From contig DGUG01000014.1 of the NCBI GenBank assembly GCA_002394535.1, positions 5,104 through 11,679 on the forward strand: a DNA stretch of 6,576 nt. Reading direction: 5' to 3'. Made by a program: the position numbers and the translations under genes. Every line of letters begins with the position of its first letter. The stretch's first letter is position 1. This DNA comes from Lachnospiraceae bacterium UBA4316. GTDB lineage: Bacteria; Bacillota; Clostridia; Lachnospirales; Lachnospiraceae. Shown in pieces: positions 1 through 6,576 of this stretch. A model generated the notes under the pieces. The model made no database searches and was not told the DNA's origin. It saw only the letters and a list, made by a program, of their open reading frames with translations.

Positions 1-1713
1 TCCTACTACGATTATTACCAGCCCGAGGCATATATCCCTTCATCGGATACATATATAGAGAAGGACTCCGCTATAAATGACGAAATAGATAAACTCAGGC
101 TCTCGGCAACAGCATCTCTTTCAGAGAGAAACGATGTTATAGTTGTTGCTTCCGTGTCATGCATATACGGTATCGGATCACCTTCGGATTATCAGAACAT
201 GATAGTATCGCTGCGCCCCGGCATGACCAAGGATAGGGATGATGTGGTAAGAGAACTTATTGACATCAGCTATGAACGTAACCAGATCGATTTTACCCGC
301 GGACGGTTCCGGGTTATGGGAGATGTGATTGAGGTATTTCCGGCATGGGAGAGTGATGTTGCGGTCAGAATAGAGTTCTTCGGAGACGAGATAGACAGAA
401 TATCCGAATTTGATCCCCTGACAGGGAAGGTCAGTGCCACCCTTAATCATTTTGCGGTTTTTCCGGCCTCTCACTATGTAATACCGCAGGATAAGCTAGT
501 CCGTGCCGTATCAACAATTGAAGAGGAACTTAACGAACAGGTGAAGTTCTTTAAAAGCGAGGATAAGCTTATTGAAGCCCAGAGAATCAATGAGAGAACA
601 AGATTTGACATCGAGATGCTGCTTGAGACCGGATTCTGTTCCGGAATAGAGAATTATTCGAGGCATCTTACGGGAGGTAAGCCCGGAGATCCGCCCTATA
701 CTCTTATGGATTATTTCCCGGATGAGTTTTTGATAATAGTGGATGAGTCGCATATGACAATACCACAGCTCGGTGCTATGTATAACGGTGATCAGGCAAG
801 GAAGAAATCTCTTGTGGATTACGGCTTCAGACTCCCGTCTGCCAAGGACAACCGTCCCTTGAACTTTACGGAGTTTGAAGGTAAAATAGACCAGATGATG
901 TTCGTGTCCGCAACGCCCGGACCTTATGAGGAAGAACATGAACTGCTTAGAACCGAGCAGATAATCAGACCGACGGGACTACTTGATCCGCCTGTTACGG
1001 TGAAGCCCACCGAAGGACAGATAGATGACCTGATTGCGGAATGCCGCAAGGAGGTAAAATCAGGAAATAAGGTTCTTGTAACCACCCTTACAAAGCGTAT
1101 GGCCGAGGATCTGACGGCTTATATGAAGGAAGTCGGAGTAAGGGTCAGATATCTTCACTCCGATATCGATACATTTGAGCGGGCCGAGATCATAAGGGAT
1201 ATGCGTCTGGATGTTTTTGATGTGCTGGTGGGCATCAATCTGCTGCGGGAAGGTCTTGATATCCCGGAGATCGGACTGGTGGCGGTGCTTGATGCGGACA
1301 AGGAAGGGTTCCTTCGGTCCCGCACATCCCTTATACAGACAATAGGCAGAGCTGCCCGAAACAGCGACGGACGTATCATCATGTATGCCGACATCATGAC
1401 GGATTCCATGAAAATGGCCATTGATGAGACTAACAGACGCCGGGCCATTCAGGATAAATACAATAAAGAGAACGGGATTACACCTACTACGATCCGTAAG
1501 GCAGTACGGGATCTTATCAGCATTCACAAAGAGATTGCCAGAGAAGAGGCGGGCTTTGCCAAGGATCCCGAATCCATGGATGAGAAGGAACTTCGCAAGC
1601 TTATAGCCGATGTAGAAAAACGTATGCGCAAGGCTGCCGCGGAACTTGATTTTGAGTCGGCAGCACAGCTTCGTGACAGTATGATAGAGTTAAAGAAGTA
1701 CTTGGAGGATTAG
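1..1713 (+). CDS. uvrB: UvrABC system protein B (excinuclease subunit UvrB), 5'-partial
   Basis: UvrB is loaded onto damaged DNA by UvrA, tests the lesion with a helicase-like ATPase and beta-hairpin, and recruits the nuclease UvrC; it acts in the cytoplasm. Frame 1 is open from the first base and ends in TAG, giving 570 residues. Matching to E. coli UvrB puts the first residue at about family position 91, so roughly 90 N-terminal residues, including Walker A, lie outside the window. Visible parts, in window codons: the beta-hairpin tyrosines at the very start (YYDYY, codons 2-6), motif II DESH (248-251, matching E. coli D338), motif III SATP (303-306), motif V around [13 protein letters not shown], motif [10 protein letters not shown] (446-453), and the C-terminal UVR motif (about 530-570) that binds UvrC. 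The frame is intact with no broken motif. The GTG at 154 is internal, not the start, because conserved UvrB sequence continues upstream of it. Its end carries the ribosome site for the next gene. Confidence 0.98.
   Translation, partial: SYYDYYQPEAYIPSSDTYIEKDSAINDEIDKLRLSATASLSERNDVIVVASVSCIYGIGSPSDYQNMIVSLRPGMTKDRDDVVRELIDISYERNQIDFTRGRFRVMGDVIEVFPAWESDVAVRIEFFGDEIDRISEFDPLTGKVSATLNHFAVFPASHYVIPQDKLVRAVSTIEEELNEQVKFFKSEDKLIEAQRINERTRFDIEMLLETGFCSGIENYSRHLTGGKPGDPPYTLMDYFPDEFLIIVDESHMTIPQLGAMYNGDQARKKSLVDYGFRLPSAKDNRPLNFTEFEGKIDQMMFVSATPGPYEEEHELLRTEQIIRPTGLLDPPVTVKPTEGQIDDLIAECRKEVKSGNKVLVTTLTKRMAEDLTAYMKEVGVRVRYLHSDIDTFERAEIIRDMRLDVFDVLVGINLLREGLDIPEIGLVAVLDADKEGFLRSRTSLIQTIGRAARNSDGRIIMYADIMTDSMKMAIDETNRRRAIQDKYNKENGITPTTIRKAVRDLISIHKEIAREEAGFAKDPESMDEKELRKLIADVEKRMRKAAAELDFESAAQLRDSMIELKKYLED
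1704..1708 (+). promoter_or_regulatory. Ribosome binding site for the TTG-started glycosyltransferase
   Basis: GGAGG lies inside the last codons of uvrB, 9 bases ahead of the TTG at 1718. It supports TTG as the true start: the frame then begins MSKISVVVPTYNE, the normal N-terminus of a family 2 glycosyltransferase. Because the site is within uvrB, ribosomes finishing uvrB pass directly over it. Confidence 0.75.
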
Positions 1714-1717
1714 CCAA

Positions 1718-2479
1718 TTGAGTAAGATTTCGGTTGTAGTACCTACGTATAATGAGTCGGAAAATGTAGGCAACCTTACAAACCAGATAGATTATGCGCT
1801 TCGGGGTATAGATTATGAAGTGATTTTCGTGGATGATTCCACCGATAACACTCCGGATGCTATAAAAAAGGTTATAGAAGAAAATCCCAACGTCAGAATG
1901 GAACACCGCGAGACGGAAAAAGGGCTTGCTACCGCTGTTCTTGAGGGATTCAAGCTTTCCCGGGGAGACTATATCGCTGTAATGGATGCAGATCTTCAGC
2001 ATCCTCCGGCAATACTCAGATCAATGTATGCCGTAATGGAGACCGGAGTGGATTTCTGCGTGCCTTCGAGATTTATTCCCGGCGGCAGTGACGGAGGACT
2101 TGGTCCGTATCGTAAGCTTGTATCCGGTGTGGCAAGATACATCGGCAAGATAATGCTGCCTTCACTTCGCAAGATAACCGATCCCACCAGCGGATTGTTC
2201 ATGTTCAGGCGAAGTGTTATAGAAGATGCGGATCTTCGTCCCATAGGCTGGAAGATCATGGTAGAAGTGCTTGCCATGGGAAATTACAGATCAGTTGTTG
2301 AAATACCGTATAAGTTTCAGGCGCGTCCAGCCGGTGAGTCAAAGCTGTCATCAAAAGTTACTTTGGAGTATTTAAAGCAGGTAGCGGAGCTTACAAGAAG
2401 AGGCAAGAAGCAGTCGGATGTCACCGTAACAAGATGGTCTGTATCTAAGCTTAAGAGTGAATTGGAAAAGATCGGATAA
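1718..2479 (+). CDS. DPM1-like family 2 glycosyltransferase (likely polyprenyl-phosphate sugar synthase)
   Basis: A 253-residue GT-A fold enzyme expected to transfer a sugar from a nucleotide donor, probably to polyprenyl phosphate, on the cytoplasmic face of the membrane. Motifs: PTYNE (residues 9-13) in the nucleotide-binding strand, VDDSTDNT (38-45), the metal-binding DAD within MDADLQHPP (89-97), DPTSGLF (155-161), GWKIMVEVL (178-186) and the R-x-x-GESKLS segment (203-211) typical of dolichol/polyprenyl-phosphate mannose synthase relatives. The length fits the single-domain DPM1 type. There is no GtrA-like or other membrane domain, and the tail (about 226-253) is charged and rich in Lys/Arg. 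The start is TTG behind a strong GGAGG site, 4 bases after the uvrB stop; no better start is apparent. The stop overlaps the next start by one base, so it is probably translated together with the MBOAT. The family is well supported. The sugar (mannose, glucose or other) and the acceptor cannot be read from sequence, and direct transfer to a glycan is an alternative. Confidence 0.88.
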   Translation: MSKISVVVPTYNESENVGNLTNQIDYALRGIDYEVIFVDDSTDNTPDAIKKVIEENPNVRMEHRETEKGLATAVLEGFKLSRGDYIAVMDADLQHPPAILRSMYAVMETGVDFCVPSRFIPGGSDGGLGPYRKLVSGVARYIGKIMLPSLRKITDPTSGLFMFRRSVIEDADLRPIGWKIMVEVLAMGNYRSVVEIPYKFQARPAGESKLSSKVTLEYLKQVAELTRRGKKQSDVTVTRWSVSKLKSELEKIG

Positions 2480-2481
2480 TG
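2477..2481 (+). promoter_or_regulatory. Stop-start overlap (TAATG) coupling glycosyltransferase to MBOAT
   Basis: The TAA of the glycosyltransferase and the ATG of the MBOAT share one A. Upstream of the ATG there is only a weak purine stretch (GGAAAAG, 2464-2470), so the MBOAT probably depends on ribosomes terminating at this spot. The overlap is seen directly; the coupling is inferred. Confidence 0.6.
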
Positions 2482-3909
2482 GTTTTTAGTTCTGTTATAT
2501 TCCTGTGTATTTTTTTGCCGGCCACCCTGCTCGGCTACTATATTCTGCCCAAAAAGGCCCGCAACATTTTTCTGCTTGTTGCAAGCCTCATTTTTTATGC
2601 ATGGGGTGGCCCGAAACATCTTATCTATCTCCTCGCATCCATACTATTCAATTATTTTTCCGGGATTGTCATTTCAAAAACACCCGGAAACGCAAAGAAG
2701 GCTGTGCTCGCGGCTGCGGTATGTGTAAATGTGGGATCCCTTTTGTACTTTAAATATACGGGAATGCTCATTGAGACTGCAAACGGTCTGTTTAAAAGTA
2801 CGGTTCGGGTGCCGGAGATTATACTTCCCCTTGGAATATCATTCTATACGTTTCAATGCATGTCTTACATCATTGATGTATACCGTACCGGTTCGGTTGA
2901 AACCGATCCGGTTAAATATGCGCTGTATATCTCAATGTTTCCCCAGCTGCTACAGGGCCCCATCATAAGGTATTCCGACGTAAAGGAAACACTTGATTCT
3001 CCGAAGATCACAGCGGATGATTTTACCAAGGGGATCGAAAGATTCATAACAGGTCTTGCCAAGAAGGCTGTCATTGCCAATACGCTCGGCGAAGTATGTG
3101 ACCAGATATTTGAGATATCACCTCAGAATATTTCACCGGTAATCGCCTGGCTCGGCGCGATTTTATATACGCTTCAGCTGTATTTTGATTTTTCCGGATA
3201 TACCGATATGGCGATAGGTATCGGAAGATTTTTCGGGTTCGGTTTCAGAGAGAACTTTAATTATCCCTACATTTCAAAATCCATAACCGAATTCTGGAGA
3301 AGATGGCATATCACTTTGTCAAACTGGTTCAGGGATTATCTCTATATTCCTCTGGGAGGAAACCGGAGGGGCAATGTATATGTTAATCTTCTTATTGTTT
3401 TTCTCGCAACGGGAATATGGCACGGCGCCGCATGGTCATATATTGTTTGGGGGCTGTGGCACGGTCTGTTTATGCTGATAGAGCGTGCACTGCGGGGGAA
3501 GACCATTCCTTTCCGAATTCCTGCAGCTTTCGTGTCGGCATTTCGGTGGGGGTATACGATGATTGCGGTAACTCTCGGCTGGGTACTTTTTAAGATCGAA
3601 GATCTTCCCGAGGCTTTTTCGTACATCAAAGCCATGTTCGGATTCGGACCTCATGATTACAACGCTTTTTCTCTGGGATTCTTCCTTGATTCAAGGCTTG
3701 CCTTTTTCCTTGTAATTGCCTTACTGTGCTGTGTTCCGTGGGGAGAGGTGCTTCCCGGGAAATTAAGCTCACGCATTGCACTCATTTGCGACAGCAACAA
3801 GCCCTTACCCAGGACTGCAAGGCACATATGCCTTATGGCACTTTTAGTTATAAGCTTTGTATTTATTGTTAATTCCACCTATACGCCCTTTATTTATTTC
3901 AGGTTTTAG
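2479..3909 (+). CDS. MBOAT family O-acyltransferase (AlgI/DltB/PatA-like)
   Basis: A 476-residue polytopic membrane protein of the membrane-bound O-acyltransferase family, AlgI branch. In characterised relatives (AlgI, PatA, DltB) the protein takes an acyl group, usually acetyl, from a cytoplasmic donor and passes it across the membrane to a partner that modifies an extracytoplasmic polymer. Hydrophobic segments are visible at about residues 4-23, 28-42, 47-66, 74-92, 113-133, 218-238, 302-335, 352-372, 399-419 and 450-466. Family motifs: QLYFDFSGYTDMAIGIG (233-249), EFWRRWHITLSNWFRDYLYIPLGG (271-294, first key His277) and TGIWHGAAW (311-319), whose His315 corresponds to the essential MBOAT histidine (AlgI His322 region); a further conserved WHG is at 327-329. 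The C-terminus, TPFIYFRF, is typical of clostridial members. Both active-site regions are intact and the length is normal. It overlaps the glycosyltransferase by one base and lies 6 bases before an AlgX-like partner, the usual arrangement for glycan O-acylation. The acyl group and the acceptor are not determinable. Confidence 0.93.
   Translation: MVFSSVIFLCIFLPATLLGYYILPKKARNIFLLVASLIFYAWGGPKHLIYLLASILFNYFSGIVISKTPGNAKKAVLAAAVCVNVGSLLYFKYTGMLIETANGLFKSTVRVPEIILPLGISFYTFQCMSYIIDVYRTGSVETDPVKYALYISMFPQLLQGPIIRYSDVKETLDSPKITADDFTKGIERFITGLAKKAVIANTLGEVCDQIFEISPQNISPVIAWLGAILYTLQLYFDFSGYTDMAIGIGRFFGFGFRENFNYPYISKSITEFWRRWHITLSNWFRDYLYIPLGGNRRGNVYVNLLIVFLATGIWHGAAWSYIVWGLWHGLFMLIERALRGKTIPFRIPAAFVSAFRWGYTMIAVTLGWVLFKIEDLPEAFSYIKAMFGFGPHDYNAFSLGFFLDSRLAFFLVIALLCCVPWGEVLPGKLSSRIALICDSNKPLPRTARHICLMALLVISFVFIVNSTYTPFIYFRF
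2887..2912 (+). repeat. Imperfect inverted repeat inside the MBOAT gene
   Basis: Two 12-base arms (2887-2898 and 2901-2912) are complementary with one T-T mismatch and only 2 bases between them, so an mRNA hairpin with a closed stem of about 11 positions could form. It falls in codons 137-145, in the loop after the fifth hydrophobic segment. No T-run follows, so it is not a standard terminator. It may be coincidental codon choice. Confidence 0.35.
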
Positions 3910-3915
3910 AGTTGT

Positions 3916-5436
3916 ATGTCAAAAAAGAATTTTGATAAAAATCATATAGCGTCCTATGTGTTTATTGCGGCATTTATTTTGGCGCTCATACTTCCTGTGG
4001 TATTTATGAACTTTAAACGCGACCAGATCTCGGAATATGAGAACAAGAAACTTGCCGACTGGCCGGAGTTTGAACTGTCAGAGGACTATATTAAAGCGGT
4101 TGAGGAATATGTGGATGACAGGATAGGATTCCGTGAAAGTGCCATTGCGGTATACACCGAAGCAAACAATGCCCTTTTTCATACCATGGTCAATCCTCTG
4201 TTTATGTGGGGAGAGGACGGCAACATATATTACAAGGACAAGGATTATATTGCGGCCTATCAGAGACTTAACACGGATAAGGAATATATCGATTCCATGG
4301 TCTCGTTTCTTGAGAAGACAAACGACTATCTGGAATCAAAAGACATCCGCTTTCTTTATTTTGTGTGCCCGGACAAGAAAACCATATATCCGGAACACTT
4401 CCCCCGTACCGTGCATGTAAATGAGCGAAATATATCGGTGCTTGAATACCTTGACGAGAAGATGAGAAAAACGGATGTGGAATACATTGATCCGAAGGAT
4501 TATCTGATTGCGGCTAAGGATAATGTGCTTTTGTATAACAAACTGTACGATGTTACACATTGGAATGACAGGGGTGCGTTCGTCGGGCACAGCCTTATTG
4601 ACCAAAAGGTTCAGGAGTGGTTCGACGATGTTCCGCCTCTTAAAGAGGAAAACTTTGATATTGAGACAGTTCATGTGGACAGTCTCGATAACGCAAAGTT
4701 TGCGATAGATGAGAATATACCGCTATACAAACTGCGAGATGATAAAATGGCCGACTACACAGAGCTGCTGAAACCGTATATGGACTGTGAGACCAATACT
4801 TTTTACACACACCATATAAATGAATCGGCTCCGAATGGCAGGCGGCTTCTTGTATTTACGGACAGTTATTTCCAGTCCTATCAGAAGTTTTATGATGACC
4901 GTTTTCGTGAGGTTTATTTCGTTCACAGACAGAACTATGATTATCTGCAGTACTTTGTTAATCTGACGTTCCCCGATATGGTCATATTTGAGACCGCCGA
5001 ACGCTCTATTTCCAGTGAAATGCCTCTCACCAGTGATTTTAGCAATTACAGATACGAGCCTGCGTATAAAGGAGACGGCACATATTCGGATAATCCGGGG
5101 GTTACATACGATGTTACGGAAGTTTCGGGAGGAAGAGTTTCGGGCTCGTATATCTATCTCGATCCGGCTGATACAACCGCAATTTTCAAGATGGACGGTG
5201 TAATCAATGCTCCGGAGGAAGTCTGCGATGTACATGTGTATGCAAGAACAGATGATGAGTGCATCGAGTGCGAATACTCCAAATTGTACAGACAATCCGA
5301 GGAGGAGGGAACAGACAGATTCTCACTTTCTATACAAAGACGTTTTATGGCACAGTCAAGGATAGATCTGTTTGCAACCGATGAGTCGGGAAGAACATTT
5401 TTACTTGAATCTTTTGAGGTGAAATACGATGGCTGA
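3916..5436 (+). CDS. DHHW/AlgX-like SGNH-fold protein, membrane-anchored, probable glycan O-acetyltransferase partner of the MBOAT
   Basis: A 506-residue protein with a short cytoplasmic N-terminus, one membrane helix (about 13-32) and an extracytoplasmic remainder; no signal-peptidase site is obvious, so it is probably a type II anchor. Family marks of AlgX/AlgJ/DHHW proteins: ENKKLADWPEF (42-52), DDRIGFRES (67-75), a P-x-K-x-x-Y-P segment (152-159), the catalytic-type block DVTHWNDRGAF (212-222, His215), the nucleophile-type block LLVFTDSYF (311-319, Ser317), and FPDMVIFETAERS (352-364). The Asp/His block before the Ser matches the order in AlgX. The Asp lies three residues before His215, whereas AlgX has it two before. 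Residues about 385-506 look strand-rich and may form a carbohydrate-binding sandwich like the AlgX C-terminal domain; they include a CxxC (449-452). It probably receives acyl groups from the upstream MBOAT and transfers them to a surface glycan. The ATG at 3916 has only a weak upstream site (AGG 3901-3903 or GAG 3909-3911). Its end overlaps uvrA by 8 bases. The glycan substrate is unknown. Confidence 0.85.
   Translation: MSKKNFDKNHIASYVFIAAFILALILPVVFMNFKRDQISEYENKKLADWPEFELSEDYIKAVEEYVDDRIGFRESAIAVYTEANNALFHTMVNPLFMWGEDGNIYYKDKDYIAAYQRLNTDKEYIDSMVSFLEKTNDYLESKDIRFLYFVCPDKKTIYPEHFPRTVHVNERNISVLEYLDEKMRKTDVEYIDPKDYLIAAKDNVLLYNKLYDVTHWNDRGAFVGHSLIDQKVQEWFDDVPPLKEENFDIETVHVDSLDNAKFAIDENIPLYKLRDDKMADYTELLKPYMDCETNTFYTHHINESAPNGRRLLVFTDSYFQSYQKFYDDRFREVYFVHRQNYDYLQYFVNLTFPDMVIFETAERSISSEMPLTSDFSNYRYEPAYKGDGTYSDNPGVTYDVTEVSGGRVSGSYIYLDPADTTAIFKMDGVINAPEEVCDVHVYARTDDECIECEYSKLYRQSEEEGTDRFSLSIQRRFMAQSRIDLFATDESGRTFLLESFEVKYDG
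5416..5421 (+). promoter_or_regulatory. Ribosome binding site for uvrA, inside the upstream gene
   Basis: GAGGTG lies 7 bases before the ATG at 5429 and decides the uvrA start in favour of that ATG. The next in-frame ATG (5450, residue 8) would give an N-terminus closer to E. coli UvrA but has no such site ahead of it. Confidence 0.75.
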
Positions 5437-6576
5437 GAAAATAAACCCCATGATAAGGATAAGGGGAGCCAAAGAGCATAATCTGCGCAATGTTGATATA
5501 GATATTCCGAGAAACGAACTGGTAGTTCTGACCGGTCTGTCCGGCTCGGGAAAATCATCTCTTGCCTTTGATACCATATATGCCGAGGGTCAGAGACGAT
5601 ATATGGAGTCACTTTCTTCGTATGCAAGACAGTTTCTCGGTCAGATGGAAAAACCGGAGGTTGACTCGATAGAAGGTCTTCCTCCTGCCATTTCCATAGA
5701 CCAGAAATCAACAAACAAGAACCCGAGATCTACGGTTGGAACGGTTACGGAGATTTACGATTATTTAAGGCTTCTGTATGCAAGGATAGGTATTCCTCAC
5801 TGTCCTAACTGCGGCAAGGAGATAAAGCGTCAGAGCGTGGACCAGATGACCGATGCCATAATGGCACTTCCCGAGGGAACGAAGATCCAGCTCTTAGCAC
5901 CGGTTGTCAGAGGGCGTAAAGGTGAACATGCCAAGATATTCGAGCGTGCCGTAAAAAGCGGGTATGTCAGAGTCCGGGTTGACGGCAATATGTACGAGCT
6001 GTCCGAGGATATCAAGCTTGACAAGAACATTAAACATAACATAGAGATCGTTGTGGACAGACTTGTAGTCCGGGAAGGAATAGGAAAGAGGCTGACGGAC
6101 TCTCTTGAAACGGTGATGGGTCTTACCGACGGACTTGTATATGTTGATGTTATCGATGGAAAGATGCTTACGTTTTCACAGAGTTTTTCATGTCCGGATT
6201 GTAACATCAACATTGAAGAAATAGAGCCGAGAAGCTTTTCATTCAACAACCCTTTCGGAGCCTGCCCCGAATGTGCCGGTCTCGGATACAAAATGAAATT
6301 TGATGAGGATCTAATGATCCCGGATAAGACAATGTCCATTATGGAAGGGGCAATCGTCGTTCCCGGATGGCAGTCATGTAATGACAAGTCCAGCTTTACA
6401 TATGCAACACTTGATGCCATGCGGAAAAAATATAAATTCAGTCTTGAAACGCCTTTTGAGAAGTACACAAAGAAAGTGCACGACCTTATAATTAACGGAA
6501 CCGAAGGAGAGATTCTCAAGGTTCACTACAAAGGTATGCGGGGTGAAGGTGTCTATGATGTGCCTTTTGAGGGACT
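5429..6576 (+). CDS. uvrA: UvrABC system protein A (excinuclease ATPase subunit UvrA), 3'-partial
   Basis: UvrA is the dimeric ABC-type ATPase that first finds DNA lesions and loads UvrB. The frame stays open to the window end and shows the first 382 residues of a protein usually about 940 long. Visible: RIRGAKEHNLRNV (10-22), Walker A GLSGSGKSS (36-44, Lys42), the FDTIYAEGQRRY segment just after it, QKSTNKNPRSTVGT, a CPNC pair (125-128), the UvrB-binding region with RKGEH, and a zinc module CX2C-X20-CX2C (Cys255, 258, 279, 282), which lines up with the first E. coli zinc site at 253-280. Only the first half of ABC domain I is present; its signature and Walker B, and all of ABC domain II, lie beyond the window. 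The start overlaps the DHHW-like gene by 8 bases and has its own good ribosome site. No lesion or frameshift is seen. Confidence 0.98.
   Translation, partial: MAEKINPMIRIRGAKEHNLRNVDIDIPRNELVVLTGLSGSGKSSLAFDTIYAEGQRRYMESLSSYARQFLGQMEKPEVDSIEGLPPAISIDQKSTNKNPRSTVGTVTEIYDYLRLLYARIGIPHCPNCGKEIKRQSVDQMTDAIMALPEGTKIQLLAPVVRGRKGEHAKIFERAVKSGYVRVRVDGNMYELSEDIKLDKNIKHNIEIVVDRLVVREGIGKRLTDSLETVMGLTDGLVYVDVIDGKMLTFSQSFSCPDCNINIEEIEPRSFSFNNPFGACPECAGLGYKMKFDEDLMIPDKTMSIMEGAIVVPGWQSCNDKSSFTYATLDAMRKKYKFSLETPFEKYTKKVHDLIINGTEGEILKVHYKGMRGEGVYDVPFEG

Noticed and set aside
154..156. GTG as a possible start for uvrB
   Set aside because: The same frame is open from base 1 and encodes the conserved UvrB beta-hairpin upstream, so this is an internal valine.
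535..549. GAAC and GTTC half sites in uvrB
   Set aside because: The spacing of 7 bases does not fit a LexA operator and the site is mid-gene.
1060..1527. Minus-strand open frames opposite the helicase motifs of uvrB
   Set aside because: The opposite strand encodes unmistakable UvrB motifs V and VI, so these are shadows.
3592..3606. Short 6-base hairpin with a 3-base loop in the MBOAT gene
   Set aside because: It is too short, has no T-run after it and sits in conserved coding sequence; expected by chance.
5516..5528. LexA-box-like palindrome (GAAC, 5 bases, GTTC) near the uvrA start
   Set aside because: The Gram-positive LexA site has 4 bases between the half sites; this one has 5 and lies inside uvrA codons 30-34.
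4723..5714. Two overlapping minus-strand open frames of about 190 codons each
   Set aside because: Both are antisense to the AlgX-like gene and the uvrA start, overlap each other in different frames and show no protein family features.
5830..6519. A 229-codon open frame on the minus strand
   Set aside because: It lies wholly opposite conserved uvrA sequence, has Ser/Ile-rich composition with no recognisable family, and is best explained as a shadow of uvrA codon use.

Overview
The window is gene-dense and all coding is on the + strand. It holds the 3' part of uvrB, three complete genes, and the 5' part of uvrA. No gap between genes exceeds 6 bases, and no promoter, terminator, RNA gene, mobile element or CRISPR array is visible. 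The gene content points to a Gram-positive anaerobe of the Clostridia, plausibly a Lachnospiraceae (Butyrivibrio-like) genome. The grounds are a DHHW/AlgX-like protein directly behind an AlgI-type MBOAT, the C-terminal style of that MBOAT, good Shine-Dalgarno sites and moderate GC. This placement is inference, because no rRNA or other marker is present.

Layout: 1-1713 is UvrB from about family residue 91 to its C-terminal UvrC-binding motif. 1718-2479 is a soluble DPM1-like family 2 glycosyltransferase with a TTG start. 2479-3909 is a polytopic MBOAT O-acyltransferase. 3916-5436 is a membrane-anchored SGNH/AlgX-like (DHHW) protein. 5429-6576 is UvrA up to the window edge. The junctions are a 4-base gap, a 1-base overlap, a 6-base gap and an 8-base overlap, which suggests one transcript with translational coupling.

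How the genes work together: UvrA and UvrB are the damage-recognition half of nucleotide excision repair. The three genes between them look like an envelope-glycan module. The MBOAT would move acyl groups across the membrane, the AlgX-like protein would place them on an extracytoplasmic glycan, and the glycosyltransferase would make a polyprenyl-phosphate sugar or otherwise feed the glycan. The notable point is that this cassette lies inside a uvrB-uvrA DNA-repair locus, so it may share SOS-linked expression with the repair genes. That remains a hypothesis, because the promoter region upstream of uvrB is outside the window. The families are all known; I see no clear evidence of a wholly new system.
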